A stretch of DNA of 64,000 nt from Hygrocybe punicea (taxonomy: Eukaryota; Basidiomycota; Agaricomycetes; Agaricales; Hygrophoraceae). The notes beneath the pieces were generated by a model, which was not told the DNA's origin, did no database searches, and saw only the letters and a list, made by a program, of their open reading frames with translations. The stretch's first letter is position 1, and each line of letters begins with the position of its first letter. This document shows, in pieces, positions 33,485 through 45,129 of the stretch. The translations under genes and the position numbers were made by a program. The stretch is taken from positions 6,106,508 to 6,170,507 of the forward strand of contig OY744464.1 in NCBI GenBank assembly GCA_963556145.1. The letters run 5' to 3'.

Positions 33485-36286
33485 ATGACCTCCAATTTGA
33501 ATGTATATATGTATTCCACCCCCCGACTAGCCAGTTTTCGTGGCTACCACTGCGTACCTGCGGTGGACGACCAGTTGGAATTCGATATTCCACCATTTTC
33601 AACCTACACCGGGCGAGATGTTGCCATGAATTCTCGATGATGGGAAGTATGGTCGCCAAATTTGCTCCAAGTCCCGTATCTGCCTGGGAGGGCCAAGCCC
33701 CAATTTACACATAAGCCTCATGCCAATCCAGAGCAAAAACACTTCAATGGACACCTCGGCCGGTTCGACCCAACTGTCTCCCCGCAATACTACACTCACG
33801 CGTACCCCTGGCATGCCTTCATTCTCCTCCAGTCCCCGCCAGTCGACCCGCCAGTTGAATTTGTGTCGGTTTATCGAATTTGGTGCCCCCAAAGTCTCTC
33901 GGGCGTTCTGCACAGTAACTTTGTCTCTGATCTGAAATCGCGCATCCTCATGCTAGACACGCACATGTCAGAGTTATGGCAGGTGACGGCAATTCGAAAT
34001 AGCATCATTGGCACCTGCTATCCCGTCGACCCCACTCTAGACTGTATGTCCAAACTAGAAGGCGCTATAATGTATGAAGATGCTGTTGATGAGGTTACAC
34101 ATATTCAGAGAGGTCTGAAACACAAAGCGGTGTGGATTGCAATGGCAAAAAAAATACAACATTCTTGGCCCCCCAACTGCGAACAATTGCACGTCACTCT
34201 GGTACCACCCGCTGATGATCATTTCATGGGAGTTTGGCTGAATGGCCCACATTCGAATGAAGCAATTGCACTCTGGTTCCTCACGGATGAGTTCCTTGTT
34301 TCTTTGTGCATGAATACCTTCCCGGTGAAGATTTCCCAAAGTCAAGGATGTCCACTCTCAGGGACTATCACCAAACATTCGCCTACCGCGACTTCGTAGA
34401 AAAAACGTTTCTTGAGCTCACTGGCAAGGCTACCCCAAGCAACAGATAAGACATCTTAGTCAAGGATGGGACAGAGCTGTTGGATACAGCTCATTAGCGG
34501 GTAGTTCAGTGAATCGGGCACCCTCGCCGGCTCATGGCTACAAGCCATCGCAATTTTCAAGTCACCCACCTATCACAAGTTCTGGAGGTACTGTTGCCCT
34601 GTGGCCTACCGCATCTCCCCAGCTCGTCAACAGCGAAGTGACATGGTCATCTTCATCTGAAATCTCTGCAACGATGTCTTCCTGGGCCAATAGTGAACCT
34701 TGCAAGCCCCCTGTTACCCTACCTCCTTTGACTTCCATTGGTGATCCATCATCAAATCGCTCATCCATTGTCGCGCCTCTCAATGAAGTCGAATTAGCCC
34801 CCAGACGGGTACCATGGGTTTGTCCTCCTCCCATTACTGCAGTAAGTGATGGACCCTGGAGTCATTGGGTCGATGAGATTGACATCAACGATGGTTCCCT
34901 CTATCTTTATTGTGTTTCGAAGGTACGTCGATTCTATGGCCCCCCCTGAGTATGAACTGACGACTTTTGACTCGAAGAAATTGCCATTACTGGCGGACTG
35001 CACCCATGTTTTCTATGATCGAGTGCACTGGAGAGTTCTCCATATGAATGACAACCCGGAATTCCCTCCCGGTTTGAGGCCCAATCCCAAGGAGTTTGGG
35101 ATGCCTGCTCCACGTATGAAATACTTCAAAATGGTTTTAGAGAAGCTCGTGCTGACCACCCCGTCACATTGGATGTATACGAGCAAATTTCCAACGAAGG
35201 GCTATGTTGGTCAGACTGCACCGACACCATCTATTGAGGATTTGCCGATGAAGGATGAAAAGGTCATCAGCTTCCCGAATCATGACATCGAGCCATTTGA
35301 AGCAGACGAATACGAAGAATTTCTTGAACTGACTACAGTGCCGTCCCAAGATTCACCGCATGAGAATCCCACATCCCCCCCAATCACTCTCACTCCCTCC
35401 TTCGTAACTGGTCTCAAGGAAGACCCGCCACTGTTGGCTGAACCTGCGGCTGAAATAGCTCCACAACAAGGCAGTGTATGTCCCATCACTATATTTACCA
35501 TTCCATACTTATGGTTTGTTCCGTATAGGCTCCAAGTGAACGCCAAGTTGTCGACATCGAGAAAATATCCGAAACACCCATGATTCACACCACGGACGAT
35601 TTGCTGGTAGCCCCTGAACCGGAGGCGCAAATGGATATAGAATCTACTGGCGACAGCATACATACATCAACGATTGACCATGAGGAAGATGATATAGCGC
35701 AGATGCCGGTGCGTACTATCTAGACAACCTCTAACCCATACTGAGCAAACCCTCCCGAATAGTCCACAGAAACTACTCCTGGAATTGCCTTTGACGACGA
35801 TGACTGCGTTTCATTGGGGGATATTGATGGAGACCTGTAGGATGTTGCGGGTTATACCGGAAAATCCATGGATACTAGGGAACCCAATCTGCCAGATACT
35901 GCCTTTGTGATTCTTTGAAATGACCCAAGTCCCACAACCTCAGAGCCAGATATCTTAACCTCTCCTGAATCAATGCCTGGTCCATCCGATGACAACCTCC
36001 GAATGTTGAAGCGAGCGGCGCATGATTCCCTGTCTGGGGATCAACCCAAAAGATTTAAATCTGCGGATGGTAACAGTAGCCAATTTGAACACGTCTTGGT
36101 CAACCCCTTGGCCCAATCCCTGGGCGGCTCATCGGCCCTTCAGGTGCCGCAAGGCAATAGCACCCCTAAACCCAAGGCCAGACACGCAAAAACTCGGAGG
36201 CGGGGGTGCAGGGAGGGTGTACGGCAGAAGCAACGTGAGGAAGGAAACGTATTGCAAAGTCTGGCTGAACTTGAGTTGAAATAGTC
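33485..36286 (+). pseudogene. Unknown plus-strand multi-exon gene, decayed
   Basis: Begins MTSNLNVYMYSTPRLASFRG. Same-frame coding continues past TGA 33638-33640 to about 34290, where the frame changes and continues HEYLPGEDFPKSRMSTLRD. Later parts: CVSKVRRFYGPP, a +1 shift at a run of seven C (34940-34946), EYELTTFDSKKLPLLADC, RVLHMNDNPEFPPGLRPN, introns near 35479-35528 and 35709-35762, an acidic tail with TAG 35838 and TGA 35916, and a basic C-terminus ending at 36284. The central PxPRMKYFKMV segment recalls multicopy hypothetical proteins of mushroom genomes; no function is known to me. Confidence 0.5.
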
Positions 36287-36419
36287 TACTCCATCGCATA
36301 ACACCTTATTCCAGTTTGTCATATATTACCATTAGTATTAGATTACACGATTCAAGCTATGAGCCACTCAGAAAAACATAGGTCCCGAAATACATTTTGA
36401 AATTTTGTAAGACTCCGAA

Positions 36420-36612
36420 AATTTGGTATTTCACAGGAATAATTACATGTTTATCGTCATGGCCTATATTGTATGGCTATTAGCTAAGGCTCCACAAGAC
36501 TTTGATATTTTGATATTTCACAGGAATAATTACATGTTTATCATAATGGCCTATATTGTATGGCCAAGGCTCCACAAGACTTTGAAAATTTGGTATGTTG
36601 CAGGAATAATTA
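36420..36612. repeat. Tandem duplication, about 83-bp period
   Basis: GGTATTTCACAGGAATAATT and the following ATGGCCTATATTGTATGGC...CTCCACAAGACTTTG occur twice (from about 36425 and 36508), with a partial third start at 36592. Non-coding. Confidence 0.7.
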
Positions 36613-36796
36613 GGAGTATATGGTAACCCCTTATATACAGCAATCAATTTTAAGCCAATATGAATGCAAATGATCAACCATCACAATAATTATATTGTGC
36701 TTGAATGCATTTATTTGGCCAGATAAGACATTGCAAGTCTGCTTATGAATTATCAACTCCGCCTGGATATACCGGCGCCTCCCCGATTTCCTGATG

Positions 36797-37068
36797 TCGT
36801 CTCCTCCCGAGTATGTTCTTCTTCCTTTCTCTTCTTGATTCTCCTGATTCCTTGTAGACCCTAGTTTTTTGGTTTCTTGCACCCACCCTTTGTACCGCTT
36901 CCCCTTCTTTACGTTGCACCGCACTGTTTCTTCTCGTGTATTACATACTTATCAAATTCCGGGCCTTGCCGCTGTTTCAGGACAAGGCCGCGTTCGGTTA
37001 TCTCTTTCACCAAAAAACTGAAAGGTGCTTGATTAGGTCAGATTAAGTCAGACTAAGTAAACCCGTGT
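36797..37068 (+). mobile_element. Internal-deletion derivative of the YR retrotransposon
   Basis: 36797-36880 matches the 5' interior of the 11.8-17.0 kb element (from CGTCTCCTCCCGAG) and 36920-37036 matches its 3' end (TTTCTTCTCGTGTATTACAT to GATTAG). All coding DNA is missing. The unit is flanked by TTTCCTGATG at 36787-36796 and 37069-37078. The right edge reads AAGTCAGACTAAGTAAACCC, also found inverted at 9083-9110. Confidence 0.75.
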
Positions 37069-37318
37069 TTTCCTGATGGCGGCCTAGTGTGTGGAGGAAG
37101 TTAGCAAAGCGAAGGTTTGGATGAAAAGGTCCTCCAATGTGCGTTCCTCCAGCACAGCTAAATGAAGATTTCGCATCATCTTTCTCCTTCTAGTGGTATT
37201 GATGTGGTATCTACACCTCAAGGTTGGGAGTAGGATGATGTGCACCTCGCACCGATGCCTTCCTTAGTTTCAGTCATGGCAGTCAGCCTTGTCCCCTCAA
37301 TAGGCCCTCATCCCTTCC

Positions 37319-38143
37319 TTGGACAACGGTGACGAAGACAGGTCGGAATCTGTTTCTATTTATTCCTCCTCTGCTTCGCCGACCCTGTTTGATCAACAAT
37401 CCGAGTATATTCAACTTACCCCCCACTTCAAGGTCTCCATTGCCTGTCATCCGGGGAGGTTGGTCATGAGGTGGCCAGTAAGTTTTTTTCTTTGTGCTCT
37501 CAGGTTGTTGCTTCAATTTATGATTCTGTTGCCTTAATTCAGGCTGTACTATGTAGCGGCAGTTCTTGGAAACAGCCATCTGCGGCGAGCAGGCACTCCG
37601 ATGTGATCAGAAAGACGCCACCTTTGTTGTGGCTTCATCGATACGGTGTTCCTATGCGTGCCGCGGATCCGTCATCTTGTTATCTTTGCTGTGATCAAAA
37701 GGATGCAGACTAGTCCCAGGAAAGAAAAACTTCGAATTGCATGCAGTTTAGACTGTTCGAATTTGCGCATCCATGGACGATAGACGAATGTCTTCCCCTT
37801 GTGTATCGCTTTCTCATTTTGAATGGCTTATACTGTTGGACAGGGCAAGTACCTTCATGCGCATCTCCTCGTTTGATTGCAGCAAAAACCCTCAAAGATA
37901 TAGCAGAGTCGGTCAGGTCAAAGGCACGTTCACACCGGCATATAAAGGTAGACCTCATGATCAGTCCGAACTTGCTGATTTGCCATTGAACACTCCAACT
38001 GCAGGGTCTGTTGTGGCGTATCGATAGAGACCCTTTCCTTCTTGATAACAAATCAAGCCAGATATGTGCGTGGCGACATCACCTTCTCCACGAACCTTCT
38101 GATGAGCTGTTAGAGAAAGGCGGAGTTACATTTCTTCACAACT
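37319..38143 (+). CDS. Putative unknown gene, low confidence
   Basis: Exon 1 ends HPGRLVMRWP at a GTAAGT donor (37479); the intron ends at 37542; exon 2 reads AVLCSGSSWKQPSAASRHSD and runs in one frame, with a TAG at 37711, through FAHPWTIDECLPLVYRFLI to about 37990. After a probable short intron it continues GLLWRIDRDPFLLDNKSSQ and GGVTFLHN-stop. The splice signals and continuity favour a real or recently lost gene; no domain is recognised. Confidence 0.3.
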
Positions 38144-38744
38144 GACCATAAAACCCCTGCGTCAGATTGTCTCTGCTAAGTCAAACTCGCCCATGCATTT
38201 CACTACTTTACTCTTCACATTGGCGTGTGCTGTTACCCTTACGCGGGCGCAAGTGCCATGCATACAAATTAATCAAGCTTGTGATCCGGCCCCGCTACAC
38301 CCTCCGTGTTGCAGAGGTTTACACTGCGCGTCAACACCGAATGGACATGTGAGTGTACAAGTTTTACATTAGTATAAAGGTATTAACGTCACCGTTCGCA
38401 CAGTTATGTCTCCCGTAAGACGATTCACAAAACTCCATCTTGATAGCTGTCTTATGCATTCTACAGCGGTAGCGGTGGCGGGCGACACTTGATGAAAAAT
38501 GCTGCTCTATTCAGCGCCTCTGGCAGTTTCTAAGTAATGTTTATGTTGACGAAAGTCGGGGCAATTGTGTATGAAGAATTGTCGTTGCACCATAACCGTT
38601 CCGAGGCCGATATTTATTGCTATAGGATCCCGAATTGGCCTCAGTGAATGGGTGTATTATATATATAATTTTTTGCAAACATTTCGAAGACAAGCCGTCA
38701 TGTTTTTGCCGTTACTTTTTACGTGCTAGGGTGGTGTCGAAGAA

Positions 38745-39077
38745 GTGATGCAGCACTGCTTCTCGGAGCATCGTCAAGCTACTAATATTCCAATGCCAAC
38801 ACGTCAACCTCTTCCGCTACCAGCAATCCTGGTGATGACGATTTCCGCGATGGCGACTGTGAGCCCCGTACCCCGCCCAGCTGGAATGCTACGAGCATTG
38901 GACCACATTCTTGCGTTCTTGATGTTGCTCAAAGGAACTACTCCGGATGCGATGGCTGCGGAAAGACACAGATGGGAGGAGGAAGAATTGTGTCACGACA
39001 TATTAAAGACGAACATAAGTGGTGGCCTGGCTTCGAAAGAATGTCGAGCTGAATTTCGTCGCGTACGACCTTCTTAG
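38745..39077 (+). pseudogene. 110-aa ORF sharing a segment with the 6.1-kb region
   Basis: The part LAFLMLLKGTTPDAM...ERHRWEEEE (38905-38995) corresponds at the DNA level to 6130-6221 just left of the hAT-like nest (shared ATTCTTGCG, CTCTTGATGTT, CAAAGGAACTACTCC, GGAAAGACACAG). So it is a dispersed repeat or gene-family remnant. Function unknown. 38150-38740 shows nothing convincing. Confidence 0.35.
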
Positions 39078-39142
39078 TCTAAAAGGCAATGGCTGGGTGA
39101 ATGACTAGTTCAGGATTGGTGCTAAGCGCTAAGCGTGGATCG

Positions 39143-39200
39143 GCAATGATGGAGCCCGACCCAAGTCAGGAGCAATGATGGAGCCCGACCCAAGTCAGGA
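39143..39200. repeat. Perfect 29-bp tandem duplication
   Basis: The unit from 39143 to 39171 (starts GCAATGATGGAGCCCGACCC) is repeated exactly at 39172-39200. The rest of 39200-40230 contains no recognisable gene. Confidence 0.9.
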
Positions 39201-40309
39201 ACATTGTTGGCTGGGCGAGAGTTGAATGTAATCTTGTGGGATTTGAGCAGTTTTTGGGAAGCGTAAGTGCCGATGTGTAGACGCACATTAGGGAAGTCCT
39301 ATATGTTGAATGATCTGAGTGATGGGTACGTAAAAGAACACCAATTTCCCTACATACGCTGTATCACCTCACACTGGCAGGCACCATGATACCTGCATTG
39401 CTGCATTGCAGTGACATTCATTTCTGATACGCTGGAATCCTGCCCAAAAATGATCCCAACCACCAGCCTAACATCATTCCACCGAGTCCATCATACAACA
39501 AAATTCCTAACAGAAGGCCACTCCTGTTCCTCGCCTCGAACTCGTCTGACCTTCGGGCCTTGGCGTCCTCTCGCCTCCTCATCCCGGGCTAGTGATCCAC
39601 AGCCAATTTTATGCCAGCAATGCCGGCTAGAATCATGCGGACTGGAACGCTCGCGTAAACAACCACATTTTGCTCAAGCGGCATGTAGGAAGTGGAAAGG
39701 TATGTGAGGCCGATGGCCGTCGTTGCTATGCTAGAACAGTACGATCTTGAATGGGTGGTTTAGGAGGAACTGGTGCTGTGAAAGTGAGCTTGAGGCCCAA
39801 GCAGCAACAGCCGAGAGCAGGAAGATGGGGAAGGGCAGATTTATCGACTGGAAAACGGAGGTCATGTCCTAGTCACTAGATGCGTTTCCAAATGGGTTTC
39901 AGATAAAGGATTCCAAAAAAGGACTCGGAAGACGTTTGAATTCGTTAACCGTACCTCAACACAACACAATGGCCGAATTCTCAACCCTCATGTCTCTTTC
40001 CCCGGAGTGTCTTTTAAGCCCTCGGGTAATGGGCGCTTTTGGAGATTTTATTGTATATTTCGGGCCGGTTGGCGGAACCCGAAAAAAACTCCAAAAAAGG
40101 TAGTCAGTCGGAAAACTGTTGTATCTCATCGAATACTCAAGCTATCCTCGAAATAACACCTGTTCCATAAATCCGATGCCTGTCCACATCATTAAATCTT
40201 CGACCAAGGGTGGAAATTGCAATTTTCAGAATCTTGATTGTTTGGGATTGTAAGGGGTAAGCCACTGGCTGGTTTATCAGCTTGTTCAACCTCATTTCAA
40301 TGCTGTAGC

Positions 40310-40698
40310 ATGGCGAAGGGCTGCACGATACTAGCCCATGTCCATTGGATCATAGTCCGGCTCGCATCGTTGCTTCCCAAAGAAGACATAGCCATTTACA
40401 CAGGCATGTCGCTCCGGCCAGTCGAACGCATTCTCAAATACTTTGAAACACACAAATGTGTTCAAGTTCGAGGCCCTACGGAGAAGGGGGCAATGAAGGT
40501 CTTACGGGACCTAGACGTGGAGGTAAGTATGCTTCTATTAGAACACATTTGTAAACTCATTCATTTGCTCAGTATTTACTCGGAACGATGTATATTACAC
40601 GAATTAGTCGGTATCAAGCTCAACAACTTGTCTTTGTCGATGAAAGTTCGGTTGATCACCGCACAATTGGGGTCGAGCATGGTCTATCCGTGGGATGA
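40310..40698 (+). pseudogene. IS630/Tc1-like transposase with large internal deletion
   Basis: Exon 1 (40310-40522) encodes a helix-turn-helix domain (IYTGMSLRPVERILKYF). A 50-bp intron (40523-40572) leads to YLLGT, then directly YITRISRYQAQQLVFVDESS, whose Asp is the first catalytic acid of the DDE domain. In the family these two segments are separated by roughly 50-60 residues, so the middle of the protein has been lost. TGA follows at 40696. The remaining catalytic residues are missing. A C-terminal fragment of a similar enzyme lies at 54531-54806. Confidence 0.65.
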
Positions 40699-40843
40699 AA
40701 GTGCAGCGGTGAAAATGGGATGCAAAGCAGTGAAAATGGATTGCTGGGTGCCAGGCTGAATTATTACTGTTCTACTAAACCATTTCAATAACAACTGTTG
40801 CACATTTTCTACGGCAGCAATGAAAGTCATATTGATTGTAAAA

Positions 40844-41107
40844 CTAGTTGACATTGTCCATAGGTATATTGAGCTGGCCACATTTAAATGCTTCAATGTC
40901 CTGCGCAGCATATTGCATTATCAAAATGGCAGTTCCAGCATCGATTTCCAACCACTCCTGTAGATCTTGCAATTTGAAATATTCGAGTGTTAGCTGTGAA
41001 ATCCGTCGAAATCCCCTGCTTTTCAAAAGTGGTCCATACGGAGCAAATTCAATCCCATCCCCATTGCGATCTGGGTACCCAATGATTGACCCACCGGCAC
41101 CGATCAT
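40844..41107 (-). pseudogene. Helical (SAM-like) domain fragment
   Basis: The minus strand reads GIEFAPYGPLLKSRGFRRIS, LEYFKLQDLQEWLEID and AGTAILIMQYAAQDIEAF. From memory this helical domain recurs in multicopy mushroom proteins near KDZ/Ulp1 genes. It is cut at the LINE side near 41107 and has no partner exons, so it is a fragment. Confidence 0.4.
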
Positions 41108-41176
41108 ATCCCAATACTTACCTCACTACTCTTTCAAACCCGCACATGCACACACACACCCAAACGCGACTTCATA

Positions 41177-44100
41177 ATGACTGACTGGGACAAATTCCGT
41201 GACACACTAACCACTCGCTTACGACCCTTTCCAGAGCCAACCAAGATCCTCTCCAAACAGCAACTAACTCAAACCATCACGAATCTGACAAAATCGATAC
41301 AAGACACCATCGATGAGATTGTACCCATCTCTAAGCCGACCCCACACTCAAAATGATGGTGGAACAAGGACCTCTCGGACCTGAGAAAAAAGAAAAACAG
41401 GCTAAGTTTCAAATCGTATAGAAAACGAGCTTTACCTAACGACCCCATCCACAAAGAATACCGCTGCACCAGGAACAGCTATGGTGAAGCCATCATGAAA
41501 GCCAAAGAAGCCCACTGGACGGCCTTCTTAGAGGAGGCCAACGACTACAGCCTATGGACGGTCAACTGCTGTATCTCAAACCCAATCAGCGATTACCCTC
41601 GCGGAGACGGAGGCAATACGGTAATACCCACACTCGAATACACAGCCCAGGATGGCACAACAAAACACGCCTCCTCAAACGAAGACAAAAGCAGAGTAAT
41701 CGCAGCAAGCTTCTTCCACACCTCCCCCACCTACGTCCACTGTTCCACCAAATCATGAATATCCCACCAGAATAGCTTACACGCCCATCATCACATGGGA
41801 CCAAATAACCAGACACGTCAACAAAGTAAAACCCTTCAAGGCCCCAGGACCCGACGGCATCCCCAACGTGGTACTCAAAGGAATAAACCCAATCATTATA
41901 GACCATCTATTCTACATATACAATGCCTTTTTCGACCTCGATACATATCACAATAGCTGGAAAGAATCTACGACCTGCGTACTCAGAAAACCCGGCAAGC
42001 CCTGCTACGACATTCCAAAGGCCTACCGACCCATCGCCCTCCTCAATACCTTACCAAAAATACTGACCTCAATCCTGACAGAAATCATCGTACAACTAAC
42101 CGAAGAACACCAATTACTACCATCGACCCACTTCGGCGGCCAACCCGGACGCTCGACCACGGACTCAATGCACCTACTAGTCAACCGCATCAAGCACGCC
42201 TGGAGAAACAAAAGGGTAGCAACCATCCTATTCTTAGACATCGAAGGCGCATTCCCAAACGCGGTCACAGCCCGCCTACTCCATAATCTACGAAAGCGTC
42301 GCATCCCGGAACAGATAGTTACCATCATCGGACACATACTATCGGATTGAACCACACGACTAAAGTTCGATGACTACACCTCCGACCCCATCCGTCTCAT
42401 AAACGGTATCGGACAGGGCGATCCACTGTCTATGATTATTTACCTGTATTACAATGCTGATCTACTAGACGTCCCTGTAGGTCCCCGTGAGCTAGCAGTG
42501 GCCTTCGTGGATGATGCCGCACTTTACGTGGAAGGTCATAGCTTTACCCACATGCATGCAGCCATCAAGGACATGATGAATAGACCCGGAGGCGCATACG
42601 AATGGTCCAGAGACCACAATTCCAAATTCGAAACAAACAAATTTGCTCTCATTGACTTTTCACAGAAACGGCAGATCGCACGACCGCACCTAACCTTGCA
42701 AAACGTAACAATCAAACCCACGAAATCACATCGCTTCCTAGGCATTATATTCGACCAACAACTACGATGGCACGAACAACGAGACCATACACTATCCAAC
42801 GCCACCAAATGGATCGCACTTTTCTGCAGACTATCCAGAACCAAAACCGGAGTCAACACCAGACTAATGTGACGACTCTATAATGCAGTGGCCATTCCCA
42901 AAATAACCTACACAGCCGATGTTTGGTACACCCCAGTCCACAAAGTACCTGGATACAAGAACAAGCAGGGTTCGGTCAAAGCCATGAAAGAATTAACGAA
43001 AGCACAACGCATGGCCGCACTAAAAATAACCGGAGCTCTACGATCCTCCCCCACCAATCTACTCGACATGCATGTGGGTATCCTGCCGATTAACATCCTA
43101 CTTCACAGAGCCTGTCACCGGGCAATAGTAAGGATGGCCACCTTACCATCATCACACCCACTCTACAAACCAATCCGACAATGTGCTAAACATCTAGTCC
43201 TCAGACACAAATCACCATTACACACCCTAACGCACCTATACCGCATAAGCCCAGACGACACCGAAACGATCACACCACCGACCTGCTCACAGTTCCCAGC
43301 TCTCCGCACACACGTTGCCCGCTCCAGAGAACGATCCCTGCAAGAAGAACAGGCTGACCCAGCAGACATCAAAATCTACACCGACGGCTCAGCCTTCGAA
43401 GGTGGAGTGGGATCAGCAGCTATCCTATACAGATTGGGCCGCACACAGACGAAAATTCTACGCTATCACCTAGGTTCGACCGACAACCACACCAACCCGG
43501 AAGCCGAAATGTTAGCCTGCACCCTCGCCATACACCTACTCAGCAAGGAACCCCATCCACTGACGGCAACAATATACATCGACAGTCAATCTACGATCCT
43601 CGCGACAGGCCGCCCATACCTAAAGTCAAGCACGGGACAGTACATTGTCAGGGAGTTCCAGGACATGAGAACCCGCCTAGCCGAGACAAATCCACAGCTA
43701 AGAATCACTGTTAGATGGATCTCTGCTCATGATGATGTAGTAGGTAACAAAGCAGCGGACCAAGAAGCGAAAAGAGCTGCCCAAGGCTCCTCAAGCGCAC
43801 GCAACCTCCTACCCGTATGGCTATGGGGCACCACCCTTCCGTCGGGTACCTCTGCAATCAAAATGGCATTCAAAAAGTCCATGGCGACCAAATGGGAGGA
43901 GGAGTGGAAAACATCCCCTCGCTACATCCGATTCACTCGCATTGATCCCACATTCCCAATATGAAATTTCATCAAGCTGACCCAGTGTCTCAAAAGATTG
44001 CAGGGCAGCCTACTAACCCAACTCCGCATAGGTCACATTCTGCTGAATTACTATCTCTATAAGATCAACAAAGCACCTTCGCCATCGTGTCCCGACTGCG

Positions 44101-44320
44101 GACACACCAACGAGAATATTCATCATTTCATCTTTGACTGCCCAGCGTACAATCACCCAAGACACCTACTATTCGTCAAACTCCGCCACAACGCTCACTC
44201 ACTCAGATATCTACTCAACACAAAAGATGACGTCTTGGAGCTATTAAAATACATAGGAAGAACTGGCCATCTCGCCACCACCTTTGGTGACCTATCTCAA
44301 CCTACACAACACGACTGACC
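41177..44320 (+). pseudogene. LINE pol: reverse transcriptase, RNase H, zinc knuckle
   Basis: Order of motifs: WWNKDLSDLRKKKN; APGPDGIPNVVLKG; YRPIALLNTLPKI; FGGQPGRSTTDSMH; ILFLDIEGAFPN (Asp); NGIGQGDPLSMI; AVAFVDDAALYVEG (catalytic DD); RNase H with KIYTDGSAFEGGVGSA, NPEAEMLA, IYIDSQSTI and VGNKAADQEAK; then CPDCGHTNENIHHFIFDC. TGA stops at 41354, 42348, 42870 and 43962 interrupt one otherwise continuous frame. A +1 change at a five-C run near 41725 separates the N-terminal part. The copy is inactive. Confidence 0.85.
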
Positions 44321-44842
44321 ACCCCGAATCAACAGATATGACCAACCACGATCATGAACCCTGTGGATACCCACCCACCACAAACAGTACACAAGCACGC
44401 CAACCAACTGCCTCCACTTCTCGCCCTCCTGCTCACCTGCCCACAATAGGCTCCGCACTCCTCGAAACAACTGTCACGCGAGCCCGAGAACCCACGGGAA
44501 TTTACGCCCCCGCATCTCACATTCATCTTATACTTACATTTCTCTCTGCGTTAGCCCATCGTGCACACCAGCACACGCAGCCGAGCACTTACTAGACGAC
44601 CACTAGTACCCACAATCAACAGAAAAAGGGCACTCTCATCAGATGGACGAGGCAAGTAAAACAATGCTGGGAAGCATTGGGGTTCCGGGGGGGTCACTCG
44701 TCGGAATTGCACTTGCTAGTCAGAGACGCAGAAAGGGAAGGTCCCTTATTTAGATAACTATTCCTATTCGCCCACATGTAAGGTCCTACATAGGTTCCGC
44801 CCCAATGGACATAAAATCGGAAAAAAAAAAAAAAAAAAAAAA
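41177..44842 (+). mobile_element. Non-LTR retrotransposon (Tad/I-type LINE), 5'-truncated
   Basis: A pol region with reverse transcriptase, RNase H and a C-terminal Cys/His knuckle is followed by about 500 bp of 3' UTR and a run of about 22 A (44821-44842). The endonuclease domain and ORF1 are absent, so the copy is 5'-truncated or its start is buried in 41100-41180. Target duplications were not found. Confidence 0.85.
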
Positions 44843-45129
44843 TTGAGATTGATACAGGGCGGGCCTCACACTGCAGTACTCGACTCAACCAAAGGAGCTG
44901 ATTTTGGGCTCAGCCAGAGGTGGGCAAACATAGTTGTGGAGCTGCAGACTCATTGGAAGTGTGAGATGCACTCAAAGGATAAAGATTTGTATTGCTGGAA
45001 GGGGGAAAATGGTCTCTGATATGTGCTAACTCCCTCGACTCTAGGCTACTGGGCCATGGATGTGGTAAGGTTCCCTATCTATTACTTGTCAAACCTACAG
45101 CTCATTCATCACTACTCTAGCTTTCTGGA

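Noticed and set aside
44915..44929. CAGAGGTGGGCAAAC as a hAT terminus
   Set aside because: It matches a common animal hAT end, but no inverted partner or 8-bp duplication was found nearby.
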